Positions 42,812-49,290 of a stretch of 49,290 nt of DNA are shown here, piece after piece. Source of the stretch: Candidatus Auribacterota bacterium (GTDB lineage: Bacteria > Auribacterota > Tritonobacteria > UBA1439); NCBI GenBank assembly GCA_026392015.1, contig JAPLCW010000169.1, positions 1-49,290 of the forward strand, given 5' to 3'. Position numbers and translations under genes: made by a program. Within the stretch, counting starts at the first letter, position 1. Each line of letters begins with the position of its first letter. The notes below the pieces were generated by a model. That model was not told the origin of the DNA, did not search any database, and saw nothing but the letters and a program-made list of their open reading frames with translations.

Positions 42812-43185
42812 GCGTAATCCGCGGTTAAAAATGCATAACCATTGATGTCACTGAGAACTCTGAGGGATCGTTTCAGTGTCTTCAGTGCTCTCAGTGGTGA
42901 AAAGAATCTAACCGCGGATTATGCGGATTGGGCGGATTGGGAAAGATAAGAGAATATCAACCACGGATGAACACGGTATTTTAAAACTCAAGGAGGCGGT
43001 TTTCAGCCTGTAATATCGGTTTTCCTTCTGTTGTGTGAATCCGCGTAATCTGCGTAATCCGCGGTTAAAACGTATAGCCACGGAGAGCACCGAGATACCG
43101 GGGCAATGACAAATACCAAAGCAGAAATAACAAAATTGCCTGCGAGCGGTACGCATAATGCTTACTGCTTACAGCTTAAGGCTGA
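42812..43185. repeat. Long direct repeat, copy 1
   Basis: It aligns along about 375 bp with 48718-49099, with scattered differences. Shared blocks include CACTGAGAACTCTGAGGGA/CACTGAGAACACTGAGGGA, AGATAAGAGAATATCAACCA, GGAGGCGGTTTTCAG, TGTAATATCGGTTTT and GTAATCCGCGGTTAAAAC, ending with a GTAAGC-family hairpin. The copies flank the phoH-recO block in the same orientation. No gene inside. Confidence 0.75.
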
Positions 43186-43205
43186 GTGCACCGAGGTAGT
43201 CTGTT

Positions 43206-44171
43206 ATGGCGGATCTGCGTCTTGACTTTGAGAGTCCCCAGCGAATGCGCGCCCTCTTCGGTAACAAGGAGGAGAATCTCACCCTGATCGAGGAGGCATT
43301 CCGCGTCTCGATCGTCCCGCGCGCAAATTTTCTTAAGATATCGGGAGACGAGTCGGGGATCGAGCGGTGCAGGGCGCTTTTCGAAGAACTCGCCTCCATT
43401 GCCGGAGACGGGCGGGTAATCCGGGGTCACGAGCTCAAATACGCGATCCAGGCCATCATGAAGCACCGGGAGAAGGAAATGCGGGAGTTTCTGTCGGACA
43501 GGATCAGGGTGTCCTCAAAAAAGACATACGTCGCTCCGAAGACCGACGGGCAAAAAAACTACGTGGATGCGATCAGGAAGCACGACATCGTGTTCGGCAT
43601 CGGCCCCGCGGGGACAGGGAAAACCTACCTCGCGATGGCGATGGCTGTGGAGGCACTCCTCGCAGAGCGGGTGAGCCGTATCGTCCTTACCCGTCCGGCG
43701 GTTGAGGCCGGAGAGTCGCTGGGGTTCCTCCCCGGGGATCTCTACGAGAAAATCACACCCTACCTCAGGCCTCTCTACGACGCGCTGTACGACATGATGG
43801 AGGTGAGCCAGGTGCAGAGGCACATCGAGCGTGGGGTGATTGAAGTCGCTCCGCTCGCCTATATGCGGGGGCGAACACTCAACGACGCATTCATCGTCCT
43901 CGATGAGGCGCAGAATAGCACGATCGAGCAGATGAAGATGTTTCTCACGCGCCTGGGGTTTGATTCGAAGACGGTGATCACCGGCGACATCACGCAGGTA
44001 GATCTCCCCGGTCACCGCCAGTCGGGCCTTGTCCAGGTGCAGTCGGTGCTGGAGCAGGTGCGTGGGATCAAGTTTGTCTATTTCACCGAGAGGGACGTGG
44101 TACGCCATGAACTGGTGCAGGAGATTATCAAGGCGTATGAACGGCAGGGTTTGAAGAAGGTGAAGGGATAG
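43206..44171 (+). CDS. phoH: PhoH-like ATPase (PhoH/YbeZ)
   Basis: This protein has 321 residues; ATG 43206 follows TAGTCTGTT, a poor site. Residues about 1-100 form a small KH-like N-terminal domain (LTLIEEAFRVSIVPRANFLK). The ATPase core has Walker A GIGPAGTGKTYLAMAMA (about 131-147), RPAVEAGESLGFLPGDLYEK, YMRGRTLNDAF and Walker B FIVLDEAQN (about 229-237), then VITGDITQVDLP. In many bacteria it works with YbeY in RNA handling. Here it heads a row phoH, 7TM-HD, ybeY, which is a conserved order. Confidence 0.95.
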   Translation: MADLRLDFESPQRMRALFGNKEENLTLIEEAFRVSIVPRANFLKISGDESGIERCRALFEELASIAGDGRVIRGHELKYAIQAIMKHREKEMREFLSDRIRVSSKKTYVAPKTDGQKNYVDAIRKHDIVFGIGPAGTGKTYLAMAMAVEALLAERVSRIVLTRPAVEAGESLGFLPGDLYEKITPYLRPLYDALYDMMEVSQVQRHIERGVIEVAPLAYMRGRTLNDAFIVLDEAQNSTIEQMKMFLTRLGFDSKTVITGDITQVDLPGHRQSGLVQVQSVLEQVRGIKFVYFTERDVVRHELVQEIIKAYERQGLKKVKG

Positions 44172-44176
44172 AATCC

Positions 44177-46504
44177 ATGCAGTTGCGAGCGAGGCGCTGG
44201 TTGGGGAAGCGGTGGAACGTGGGCAAGAGGCTTCGGAAGAAGCACGCCCAGGGTTGGATCAAGGCCGCCGCGGAGAGGAGCGTCGCGGTGAAGGCGCTGA
44301 TCGCCTTCACCGGTTGTGCGGGAACCGTCGCCATCATCATCATCGGTCAGATCCCCTCCCGGGAAGGGCTGGATCTGTATGTCGGTCACCCGGCCCCGCG
44401 GGACGTGTTCGCGGATATAGGGTTCTCCTATGCAAATCGGGAGGAGACACAGAAGCTGAAACAGGAGGAAGCCCAGAAGGTCCCCCCCCAGTACAGCCTC
44501 TCTCCCGACAAGCTGCAGAGTTGCGCACGGCAGATCAGGGAGTCTTTAGGAATTGCGGTGAGCGCTCCGGAGGAGTCCGATGAGATGTCCGGAGATGAAA
44601 GGTTGAACGGCGATCAGGAGAGCTTGTCGTTACTCAAGCCAAGGGAATTGGAGCCGCTCAAGGGTACCGCCGCGCCCCTCAAGCTCGTGACACAGATAGA
44701 ATCCTTTTTCACCGAGGTTGCGGGGAGCGATGCGCAGGTTATCAAGGATATCGAGAGGAACTCACAGAGGGTTGATTCGTCGAGGGACAGCGATCGCCAC
44801 AGGCGCGCACTGCTTACGACGCTCGATGATGATATCGAGAAGCGGACAGCGGCCCTATTCCCGCGCGATCGGCGGTTGCGCGAGGCGGTTGCGCGGGTAT
44901 TGAAGCTCTCCTGCGAGCGGAGTATTGATTACGACGAGGAGTTGACTCAGGAGATGCGGGAGCGGGCAGCCCTGCGGGTGCGGCCGGTGATCGCGAATGT
45001 GCAGCCGGGAAGCAAGATTGTCGATAAGGGATACGAGCTGACGCCTCGCCAGGCGGATATGTACGCCGCATATACCGCGCGGCGGGAACAGGCGGAGCCG
45101 TTGGCGTTGAAGATGAGAGAGCGTCTCTACTACGCTCTGGGTCTCACCCTCCTCACGGTGATGTTCCTGATCGTTTCCCGGAGGTACATGCTCTATTACC
45201 AGGAGCAGGTCTACAGGAGCAACGCCTCTCTTTTTATGCTGGAGGTCATCCTCCTGGGATCGCTTCTCCTCGCGCGTGGCATCTCGCTCATCCCGTTCGG
45301 GACGATTCAGTCCGGGTGGAATAATATTTTTTACTATCTGGTAGTCGCCGCCGTCCCCATGGCCGCGATGCTCATGATGCTGCTGCTCAATCGCACCCTT
45401 GCCCTCTTCTTTACGGTGTGCCTGAGCATCTTTGTGGGCATCCTGAAGGGGGTCGCCCTCCCGTACACGATCGTGAGCGCCGTCGGGGGCATCGTGGCGG
45501 TCTACTCGACCGTCGGGGTGAGGAGCCGCAACCAGCTGATCGGGGTGGGCGCCACGGTGGCGCTCGCCAACGTCATCACCATCGGGGCGCTCGACGCGAT
45601 GAGCAATCTCAACATCGTCTCCGCGACTGTCGGATACCGCGTGGCGGGCGGCGTGCTCTCCGGTTTCTTCTCCGTGTTCATCGCGGCAAGTTTCCTCCCG
45701 TTGTTCGAGCATGCGTTCAATATGGTGACCGACATCCGGTGGCTCGAGCTTTCGGACCTCAACCATTCTCTCCTCAAGAGGATGTTCATCGAAGCGCCCG
45801 GCACGTATCACCACAGTCTGATGGTGGGGAACCTCGCGGAAGCGGCAGCGGAGGCGGTGGGGGCAAATCCGCTCCAGGTGAGGGTATGCGCATATTTCCA
45901 TGACATCGGCAAGCTCCGCAAGCCGGAGTACTTCACCGAGAATGAGCAGTACGGAAAGAGCATGCACGAGGAACTCCGCCCCCGCATGAGCAATCTGATC
46001 ATTCTCGCACACGTGAAGGACGGCGTGGACATTGCGGTGACGCAGAAGCTCAACCGCAAGATCGTCGAGGCGATCCGTGAACACCACGGAACGAGCCTCG
46101 TATACTTCTTCTACCGCCTCGCAGAGGAAACCAAGGCGCAGGGGGAGCACATTTCTCAGGAGGATTTCCGCTACTCGGGACCGAAGCCTCAGAGCAAGGA
46201 GACGGCCATCGTCCTGCTGGCGGATGCCGTCGAGGCGGCCTCGCGGAGTCTGAGCCGCCCGACGCCGTCGCGCGTCAAGAGCCTCGTGAGGGAGATTATC
46301 AACCAGCGTATCATTGATGGACAGCTCGATGAAAGCGATCTCACGTTTAATGACCTGCGGCTGATCGCGGAGCGGGTCGAGCACATACTCAACAGCACCT
46401 TCCACGCGCGCGTCAAGTATCCGAGCAGAGGCGGTGTGGAGGAAGAACAGGAAGATCGCGGTGAAAGTTCTGGTGAAGAGCCGGATCAGGAGGCTCAGGG
46501 TTGA
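44177..46504 (+). CDS. 7TM-HD family cyclic-di-AMP phosphodiesterase-like protein (PgpH/YqfF)
   Basis: This protein has 775 residues, with ATG 44177 six bases after the phoH stop. One N-terminal membrane segment (about 38-60, ALIAFTGCAGTVAIIIIGQI) is followed by an extracytoplasmic domain (about 60-305) rich in charged residues, then about seven membrane helices (305-525). The C-terminal HD domain (about 540-750) shows EAPGTYHHSLMVGNLAEAAA, ACAYFHDIGKLRKPEYF-like sequence and VEAIREHHGTSLVYFFYRLA. PgpH homologues degrade c-di-AMP on the cytoplasmic side. The end is a Glu-rich tail. ybeY overlaps the last 44 bases. Confidence 0.93.
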   Translation: MQLRARRWLGKRWNVGKRLRKKHAQGWIKAAAERSVAVKALIAFTGCAGTVAIIIIGQIPSREGLDLYVGHPAPRDVFADIGFSYANREETQKLKQEEAQKVPPQYSLSPDKLQSCARQIRESLGIAVSAPEESDEMSGDERLNGDQESLSLLKPRELEPLKGTAAPLKLVTQIESFFTEVAGSDAQVIKDIERNSQRVDSSRDSDRHRRALLTTLDDDIEKRTAALFPRDRRLREAVARVLKLSCERSIDYDEELTQEMRERAALRVRPVIANVQPGSKIVDKGYELTPRQADMYAAYTARREQAEPLALKMRERLYYALGLTLLTVMFLIVSRRYMLYYQEQVYRSNASLFMLEVILLGSLLLARGISLIPFGTIQSGWNNIFYYLVVAAVPMAAMLMMLLLNRTLALFFTVCLSIFVGILKGVALPYTIVSAVGGIVAVYSTVGVRSRNQLIGVGATVALANVITIGALDAMSNLNIVSATVGYRVAGGVLSGFFSVFIAASFLPLFEHAFNMVTDIRWLELSDLNHSLLKRMFIEAPGTYHHSLMVGNLAEAAAEAVGANPLQVRVCAYFHDIGKLRKPEYFTENEQYGKSMHEELRPRMSNLIILAHVKDGVDIAVTQKLNRKIVEAIREHHGTSLVYFFYRLAEETKAQGEHISQEDFRYSGPKPQSKETAIVLLADAVEAASRSLSRPTPSRVKSLVREIINQRIIDGQLDESDLTFNDLRLIAERVEHILNSTFHARVKYPSRGGVEEEQEDRGESSGEEPDQEAQG

Positions 46505-46949
46505 CGCCAAGGCAGTGGCGCGGTGCGCGGAAGCGGTGATGCGAAAGATGGGAGCCGCCGCGGACACGGAGCTGAGTGTGCTCTTCCTCGGCGCGAGGGG
46601 AATGCGGCACCTCAACCGATGCTACCGCAACCACGACACGGAAACGGATGTGCTCGCTTTCCCCCTGGCCCGACAGCGGGGCTGCCGGACAGCGGCGTCC
46701 TGCATGCTCGGTGATGTGGTCGTTTCGGTCGATGAGGCGCAGAGGAATGCGCGACGATTTGGGACGACGACTGACCGCGAGCTGCTCCTCTACCTGATCC
46801 ACGGCATTCTCCATCTGTGGGGATTCGACGATACGCACGCCCGCGCCCGCGCGACGATGCACGAGCGGCAGGAGACCATGCTCCGCGCCATGCTCAGAAA
46901 AGGGGACTGGAGAATAATTCGCCAGAGAGCAGTAAGGATTAAGCCGTAA
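46461..46949 (+). CDS. ybeY: YbeY endoribonuclease
   Basis: This protein has about 162 residues from GTG 46461, chosen because ACAGGAAGATCGCG precedes it and YbeY proteins start near VKVLVKSRIRRLRV. A GTG at 46434 would overlap the upstream gene by 71 bases. YbeY trims and checks ribosomal RNA. The core shows LNRCYRNHDTETDVLAFPL, GDVVVSVDEAQRNA and the zinc motif HGILHLWGFDDTHARARATM. The third ligand is normally His right after GYD; here it reads GFDDTH, shifting the His by two. An Asp at that place is possible as ligand. It works with PhoH two genes upstream. Confidence 0.92.
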   Translation: MKVLVKSRIRRLRVDAKAVARCAEAVMRKMGAAADTELSVLFLGARGMRHLNRCYRNHDTETDVLAFPLARQRGCRTAASCMLGDVVVSVDEAQRNARRFGTTTDRELLLYLIHGILHLWGFDDTHARARATMHERQETMLRAMLRKGDWRIIRQRAVRIKP

Positions 46950-46995
46950 ACCATAAGCAAAATGCTTATTGCTTAACGCTTACCACTTAGGGCTG
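46933..46995. repeat. GTAAGC hairpin repeat, copy between ybeY and dgkA
   Basis: TTAAGCCGTAAACCATAAGC pairs with ATGCTTATTGCTTAACGCTT. It overlaps the last codons of ybeY and ends 8 bases before the next ATG, so it could affect translation of dgkA. Confidence 0.6.
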
Positions 46996-47002
46996 TTTTA
47001 AC

Positions 47003-47713
47003 ATGGAACGTCACAAGCTGGTCGAGAGCTTTAACTGCGCAATCGAGGGGATTGTCTACGTTCTGAAGACCCAGCGCAACATGCGCGTCCACTTCGGCGC
47101 GGGAGCCCTCATCATTATCCTCGCCGTTGCGCTCAATCTTTCCCGGGTGGAGTTCCTTCTTATCGCAACCGCCATCTTTTTTGTTCTCTTCGCTGAGATG
47201 GTGAACACCGCCGCCGAGCTCACCATTGATCTCATCAGCGAGACCTACCATCCCCTCGCGAGGCTCGTAAAGGATATCGGCGCGGGGGCGGTCCTGCTTG
47301 CATCCGTCAACGCCATCATCGTCGGCTATCTCGTGTGCGTAAAGCATGTCGAGGGGCGTGTTGTCGCCGGGGTCGATTCGATCAAGAATCTCCCGCTCTA
47401 TGTTACCTTTCTGGCGCTCGTGATTGTGCTCGTGAGCGCGATAATCGTGAAGCTGCTCTTCCACAGCGGAACGCCGATGAGGGGGGGGATGCCGAGTGTC
47501 CACAGCGCCCTCGCGTTCTCGGCGGCGACGATCCTCACGATCCTTATCCCGTCGTCTTTCCTGGTGATCGCGCTGGCCTACTTCCTGGCGCTCATGGTGG
47601 TGCAGGGCAGGATCGCGGCAGGGATCCATACCTTCACCGAGGTGTTTCTGGGGGCCGCATTCGGGACGCTGCTCACCCTGATCCTTTACCAGATGTATCG
47701 CTGGGTAATGTGA
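47003..47713 (+). CDS. Fused diacylglycerol/undecaprenol kinase and PAP2 phosphatase
   Basis: This protein has 236 residues. The start is ATG 47003. Residues 1-115 match DgkA-type kinases: SFNCAIEGIVYVLKTQRNMR, HFGAGALIIILA and the motif EMVNTAAELTIDLISE. Residues about 125-236 are a PAP2-type lipid phosphatase: KLLFHSGTPMRGGMPSVHSA, then GRIAAGIHTFTEVFLGAAFG, holding the His residues of phosphatase motifs 2 and 3 (PSVHS in place of PSGH). Around seven membrane segments are visible. Kinase and phosphatase act in opposite directions on undecaprenol or its phosphate, so the fusion may tune the lipid carrier pool. Fusions of this type occur elsewhere. Confidence 0.88.
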   Translation: MERHKLVESFNCAIEGIVYVLKTQRNMRVHFGAGALIIILAVALNLSRVEFLLIATAIFFVLFAEMVNTAAELTIDLISETYHPLARLVKDIGAGAVLLASVNAIIVGYLVCVKHVEGRVVAGVDSIKNLPLYVTFLALVIVLVSAIIVKLLFHSGTPMRGGMPSVHSALAFSAATILTILIPSSFLVIALAYFLALMVVQGRIAAGIHTFTEVFLGAAFGTLLTLILYQMYRWVM

Positions 47714-47742
47714 ATAACCAGCACTAAGGATTAAGCGGTAAG

Positions 47743-47898
47743 GTAAGGGGTCACTTATGGGGGGTACATTGCTTAATATGTCATTCCTGCCCCCGTTTCA
47801 CGAGGGTAAACTCCAGCAGGAATCCAGGTTTCATAGTGGATCCCCGCTTTCGCGGGGATGACAAGTGAAAGGGATACCCCCCAAGACTGACCCATTAC
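47743..47898. mobile_element. MITE with IS66-like ends, copy 3, with perfect 8-bp target duplication
   Basis: It starts GTAAGGGGTCACTTATGGGG and ends CCCCCCAAGACTGACCCATTAC-like sequence at 47898. GCGGTAAG lies on both sides (47735-47742 and 47899-47906). It has landed within a GTAAGC hairpin repeat, whose halves lie at about 47723-47742 and 47899-47943. No promoter or gene inside. Confidence 0.85.
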
Positions 47899-47958
47899 GC
47901 GGTAAGCTGTAAGTAAAACGCTTATTGCTTATCGCTTGCTGCTGATTCTAAAATCATT

Positions 47959-48702
47959 ATGATTCATACTGTTCAGGGATTTATTCTTCGCCGTCGCGAG
48001 ATCACCGAATCGAGCCTTGTTCTCACCGTCTTCACCGATCGATCCGGGAAGCTCAGCTTCCTCGCGAAAGGCGCCCGGCGCAAGAAGAGCCCGTTTCTCG
48101 GCCGGGTGGAGCTCTTCTCTCTCTGCCACTTCACATACTATGAGAGCCGGCGCAAGGGGCTCAATGTCCTGAGCGAGTGCGAAATCATCAGCCCCTTTGC
48201 CGGACTGCGGGAAAATTTTTCGCATTTTCTTAGCGCCTGCTCATTGGCGCGCCTCGTAGACATGGGAACCGGCAGCGCCCATCAGGTGCGGGGGGTCTTC
48301 GACATCCTGAAGGAGGTACTGGTCAGCCTCCCCACGTTCCCCGATCCCGATCTGTTGAAGAGGTATTTTGAGCTCCATCTCCTTTCCCTTCTTGGCTACT
48401 CGATTCGCTGGAATAGCTGCGTTCGCTGCGGGCGGGATGGCCTTCGGCTCCGGGCCTTTTCCGCGAGCGCGGGGGGGATGGTGTGCGCCTCCTGCGCGGG
48501 AAGGCACCGCGACACAATTGCGGTCTCGCCCGGCGCGCGCGCTATCTTGAATTCCTTGGAAAGCAGCACGGTCTCGCTCATCTCGCGCATCGATGTCGAT
48601 CCCGCACAGGCCATTGAGGTGGAGGCGATCCTTCAGCGCGCCCTTGCCTTCTACCTCGAGTGCAATCCCCGTCTACCGCTGAGGACCGCGTCGGCTTTTT
48701 AA
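47959..48702 (+). CDS. recO: DNA repair protein RecO
   Basis: This protein has 247 residues, with ATG 47959. RecO helps load RecA on single-stranded DNA in the RecFOR route. The N-terminal OB fold has VQGFILRRREITESSLVLTV, LSFLAKGARRKKSPFLGRVE and LNVLSECEI. The helical middle includes LLKRYFELHLLSLLGYSI. A four-Cys zinc site is present: CVRCG and, about 28 residues later, CASCAG. Length and order are normal. It is the last gene of the phoH row and is followed by repeats only. Confidence 0.94.
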   Translation: MIHTVQGFILRRREITESSLVLTVFTDRSGKLSFLAKGARRKKSPFLGRVELFSLCHFTYYESRRKGLNVLSECEIISPFAGLRENFSHFLSACSLARLVDMGTGSAHQVRGVFDILKEVLVSLPTFPDPDLLKRYFELHLLSLLGYSIRWNSCVRCGRDGLRLRAFSASAGGMVCASCAGRHRDTIAVSPGARAILNSLESSTVSLISRIDVDPAQAIEVEAILQRALAFYLECNPRLPLRTASAF

Positions 48703-48717
48703 AAATCCGCGTCATCA

Positions 48718-49099
48718 GCCTAATCCGCGACTAAAAACGCATAACCACTGAGGCCACTGAGAACACTGAGGGAGTGTTTCAGTGTCTTCAGTGGTAAAAA
48801 GAATATAACCGCGGATTACGCGGATTGCGCGGATTGGGAAAGATAAGAGAATATCAACCACGGATGAACACGGATGGACACGGCAGTTTAAAGTTTAAGG
48901 AGGCGGTTTTCAGACTGTAATATCGGTTTTTCTCCTGTTATGTGAATCCGCGTAATCAGCGTAATCCGCGGTTAAAACATATAGCCACAGAGGGCACGGA
49001 GATAATGCCGCAATAACAAATACCAAAGCACAAATGACAAAATCGCCTGCGGACGGCAAACATTAATCTATAAGCATAATGCTTACAGCTTACGGCTGA
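48718..49099. repeat. Long direct repeat, copy 2
   Basis: This is the partner of 42812-43185, in the same orientation, with scattered mismatches and small gaps. Together they flank about 5.5 kb containing phoH to recO. Confidence 0.75.
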
Positions 49100-49144
49100 T
49101 TTGTCATTTGTCATTCATCTGTCCTCACTGGTTAATCCCGTGTC

Positions 49145-49290
49145 ATAAGGGGTCACTTATGGGTGGTATCCATTTCGCTTGTCATCCCCGCGAAAGCGGG
49201 GATCCATTATGAAACCTGGATTCCTGCTCGAGTTTACACTGAGCGCAGTCGAAGTGCAGGAATGACATATTCAGCAATGTACCCCCCATA
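49145..49290. mobile_element. MITE with IS66-like ends, copy 4, cut by the window end
   Basis: ATAAGGGGTCACTTATGGGT opens the element, followed by TGTCATCCCCGCGAAAGCGG and the inner arm seen in the other copies. The window stops inside the right end (GTACCCCCCATA). Confidence 0.7.

Noticed and set aside
44855..46615. 586-codon open frame on the minus strand
   Set aside because: It lies fully opposite the 7TM-HD gene, is low in complexity and rich in His/Arg, and shows no domain. It is a shadow of GC-rich coding DNA.

Overview
The window looks like a piece of the chromosome of an uncultivated, Gram-negative-type bacterium from a candidate phylum, possibly Omnitrophota, PVC or a related group. 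I infer this, with low confidence, from three things: cell-wall genes that imply an envelope with exported proteins and a lipoprotein; RpiB and DeoC enzymes carrying microcompartment-type N-terminal tails; and many intergenic repeat families. Coding GC content appears moderately high, while the spacers are more AT-rich and crowded with small mobile elements.

Regions 0.4-12.8 kb and 25.6-35.3 kb hold the most striking content: 16 tandem paralogues, all on the + strand. Each starts with a signal peptide ending in ..AVAG or ..AIAG, then a conserved domain of about 90 residues (called the N-domain here: GAPSxGSGMYxLxQIYDYL, FQEPGxxPxSTM, DVxxGKxFFCTQPGSWGxxTG), then a Pro-Thr linker. Each ends in one of seven different C-terminal heads: an uncharacterised Trp/Cys-rich head (4 copies), DUF1566/Lcl-like (2), DUF2341 plus a concanavalin-like domain (1), FGE/SUMF1-like (1), a Cys-rich head (1), fibrinogen-like (4) and LamG (3). 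The heads are swapped, not diverged. Five copies are damaged or switchable: a 1-nt frameshift, an amber stop, a lost ATG, a 5' truncation, and an out-of-frame run of ten Gs that a change to nine would repair. Three copies share an almost identical 126-nt leader plus signal peptide, and those leaders begin with a motif matching the ends of a RAYT-type transposase element at 35.3-36.3 kb. A WGENxGW-repeat secreted protein and gene remnants lie between the copies. I read this as a surface or secreted binding-protein repertoire that turns over by duplication, recombination and slippage.

Between the two halves lie a 954-residue secreted lamin-tail/TSP3 protein on the minus strand (13.2-16.0 kb) and a + strand block (17.0-25.1 kb). 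The block holds RpiB and DeoC with encapsulation-peptide-like tails, suggesting a sugar-phosphate bacterial microcompartment whose shell genes are elsewhere. It continues with a cyclophilin lipoprotein, two metallo-beta-lactamase-fold proteins (one with TPRs), a periplasmic N-acetylmuramoyl-L-alanine amidase and a two-domain NagZ.

From 35.3 kb the window becomes mostly housekeeping: the RAYT transposase, a DUF72 protein, a small membrane protein, an HU/IHF protein, overlapping hisS-aspS, and the row phoH, pgpH-like 7TM-HD, ybeY, dgkA-PAP2 fusion and recO. The spacers here carry IS66-like MITEs (GTAA..TTAC ends, 8-bp target duplications), GTAAGC hairpin repeats and a pair of direct repeats of about 375 bp.
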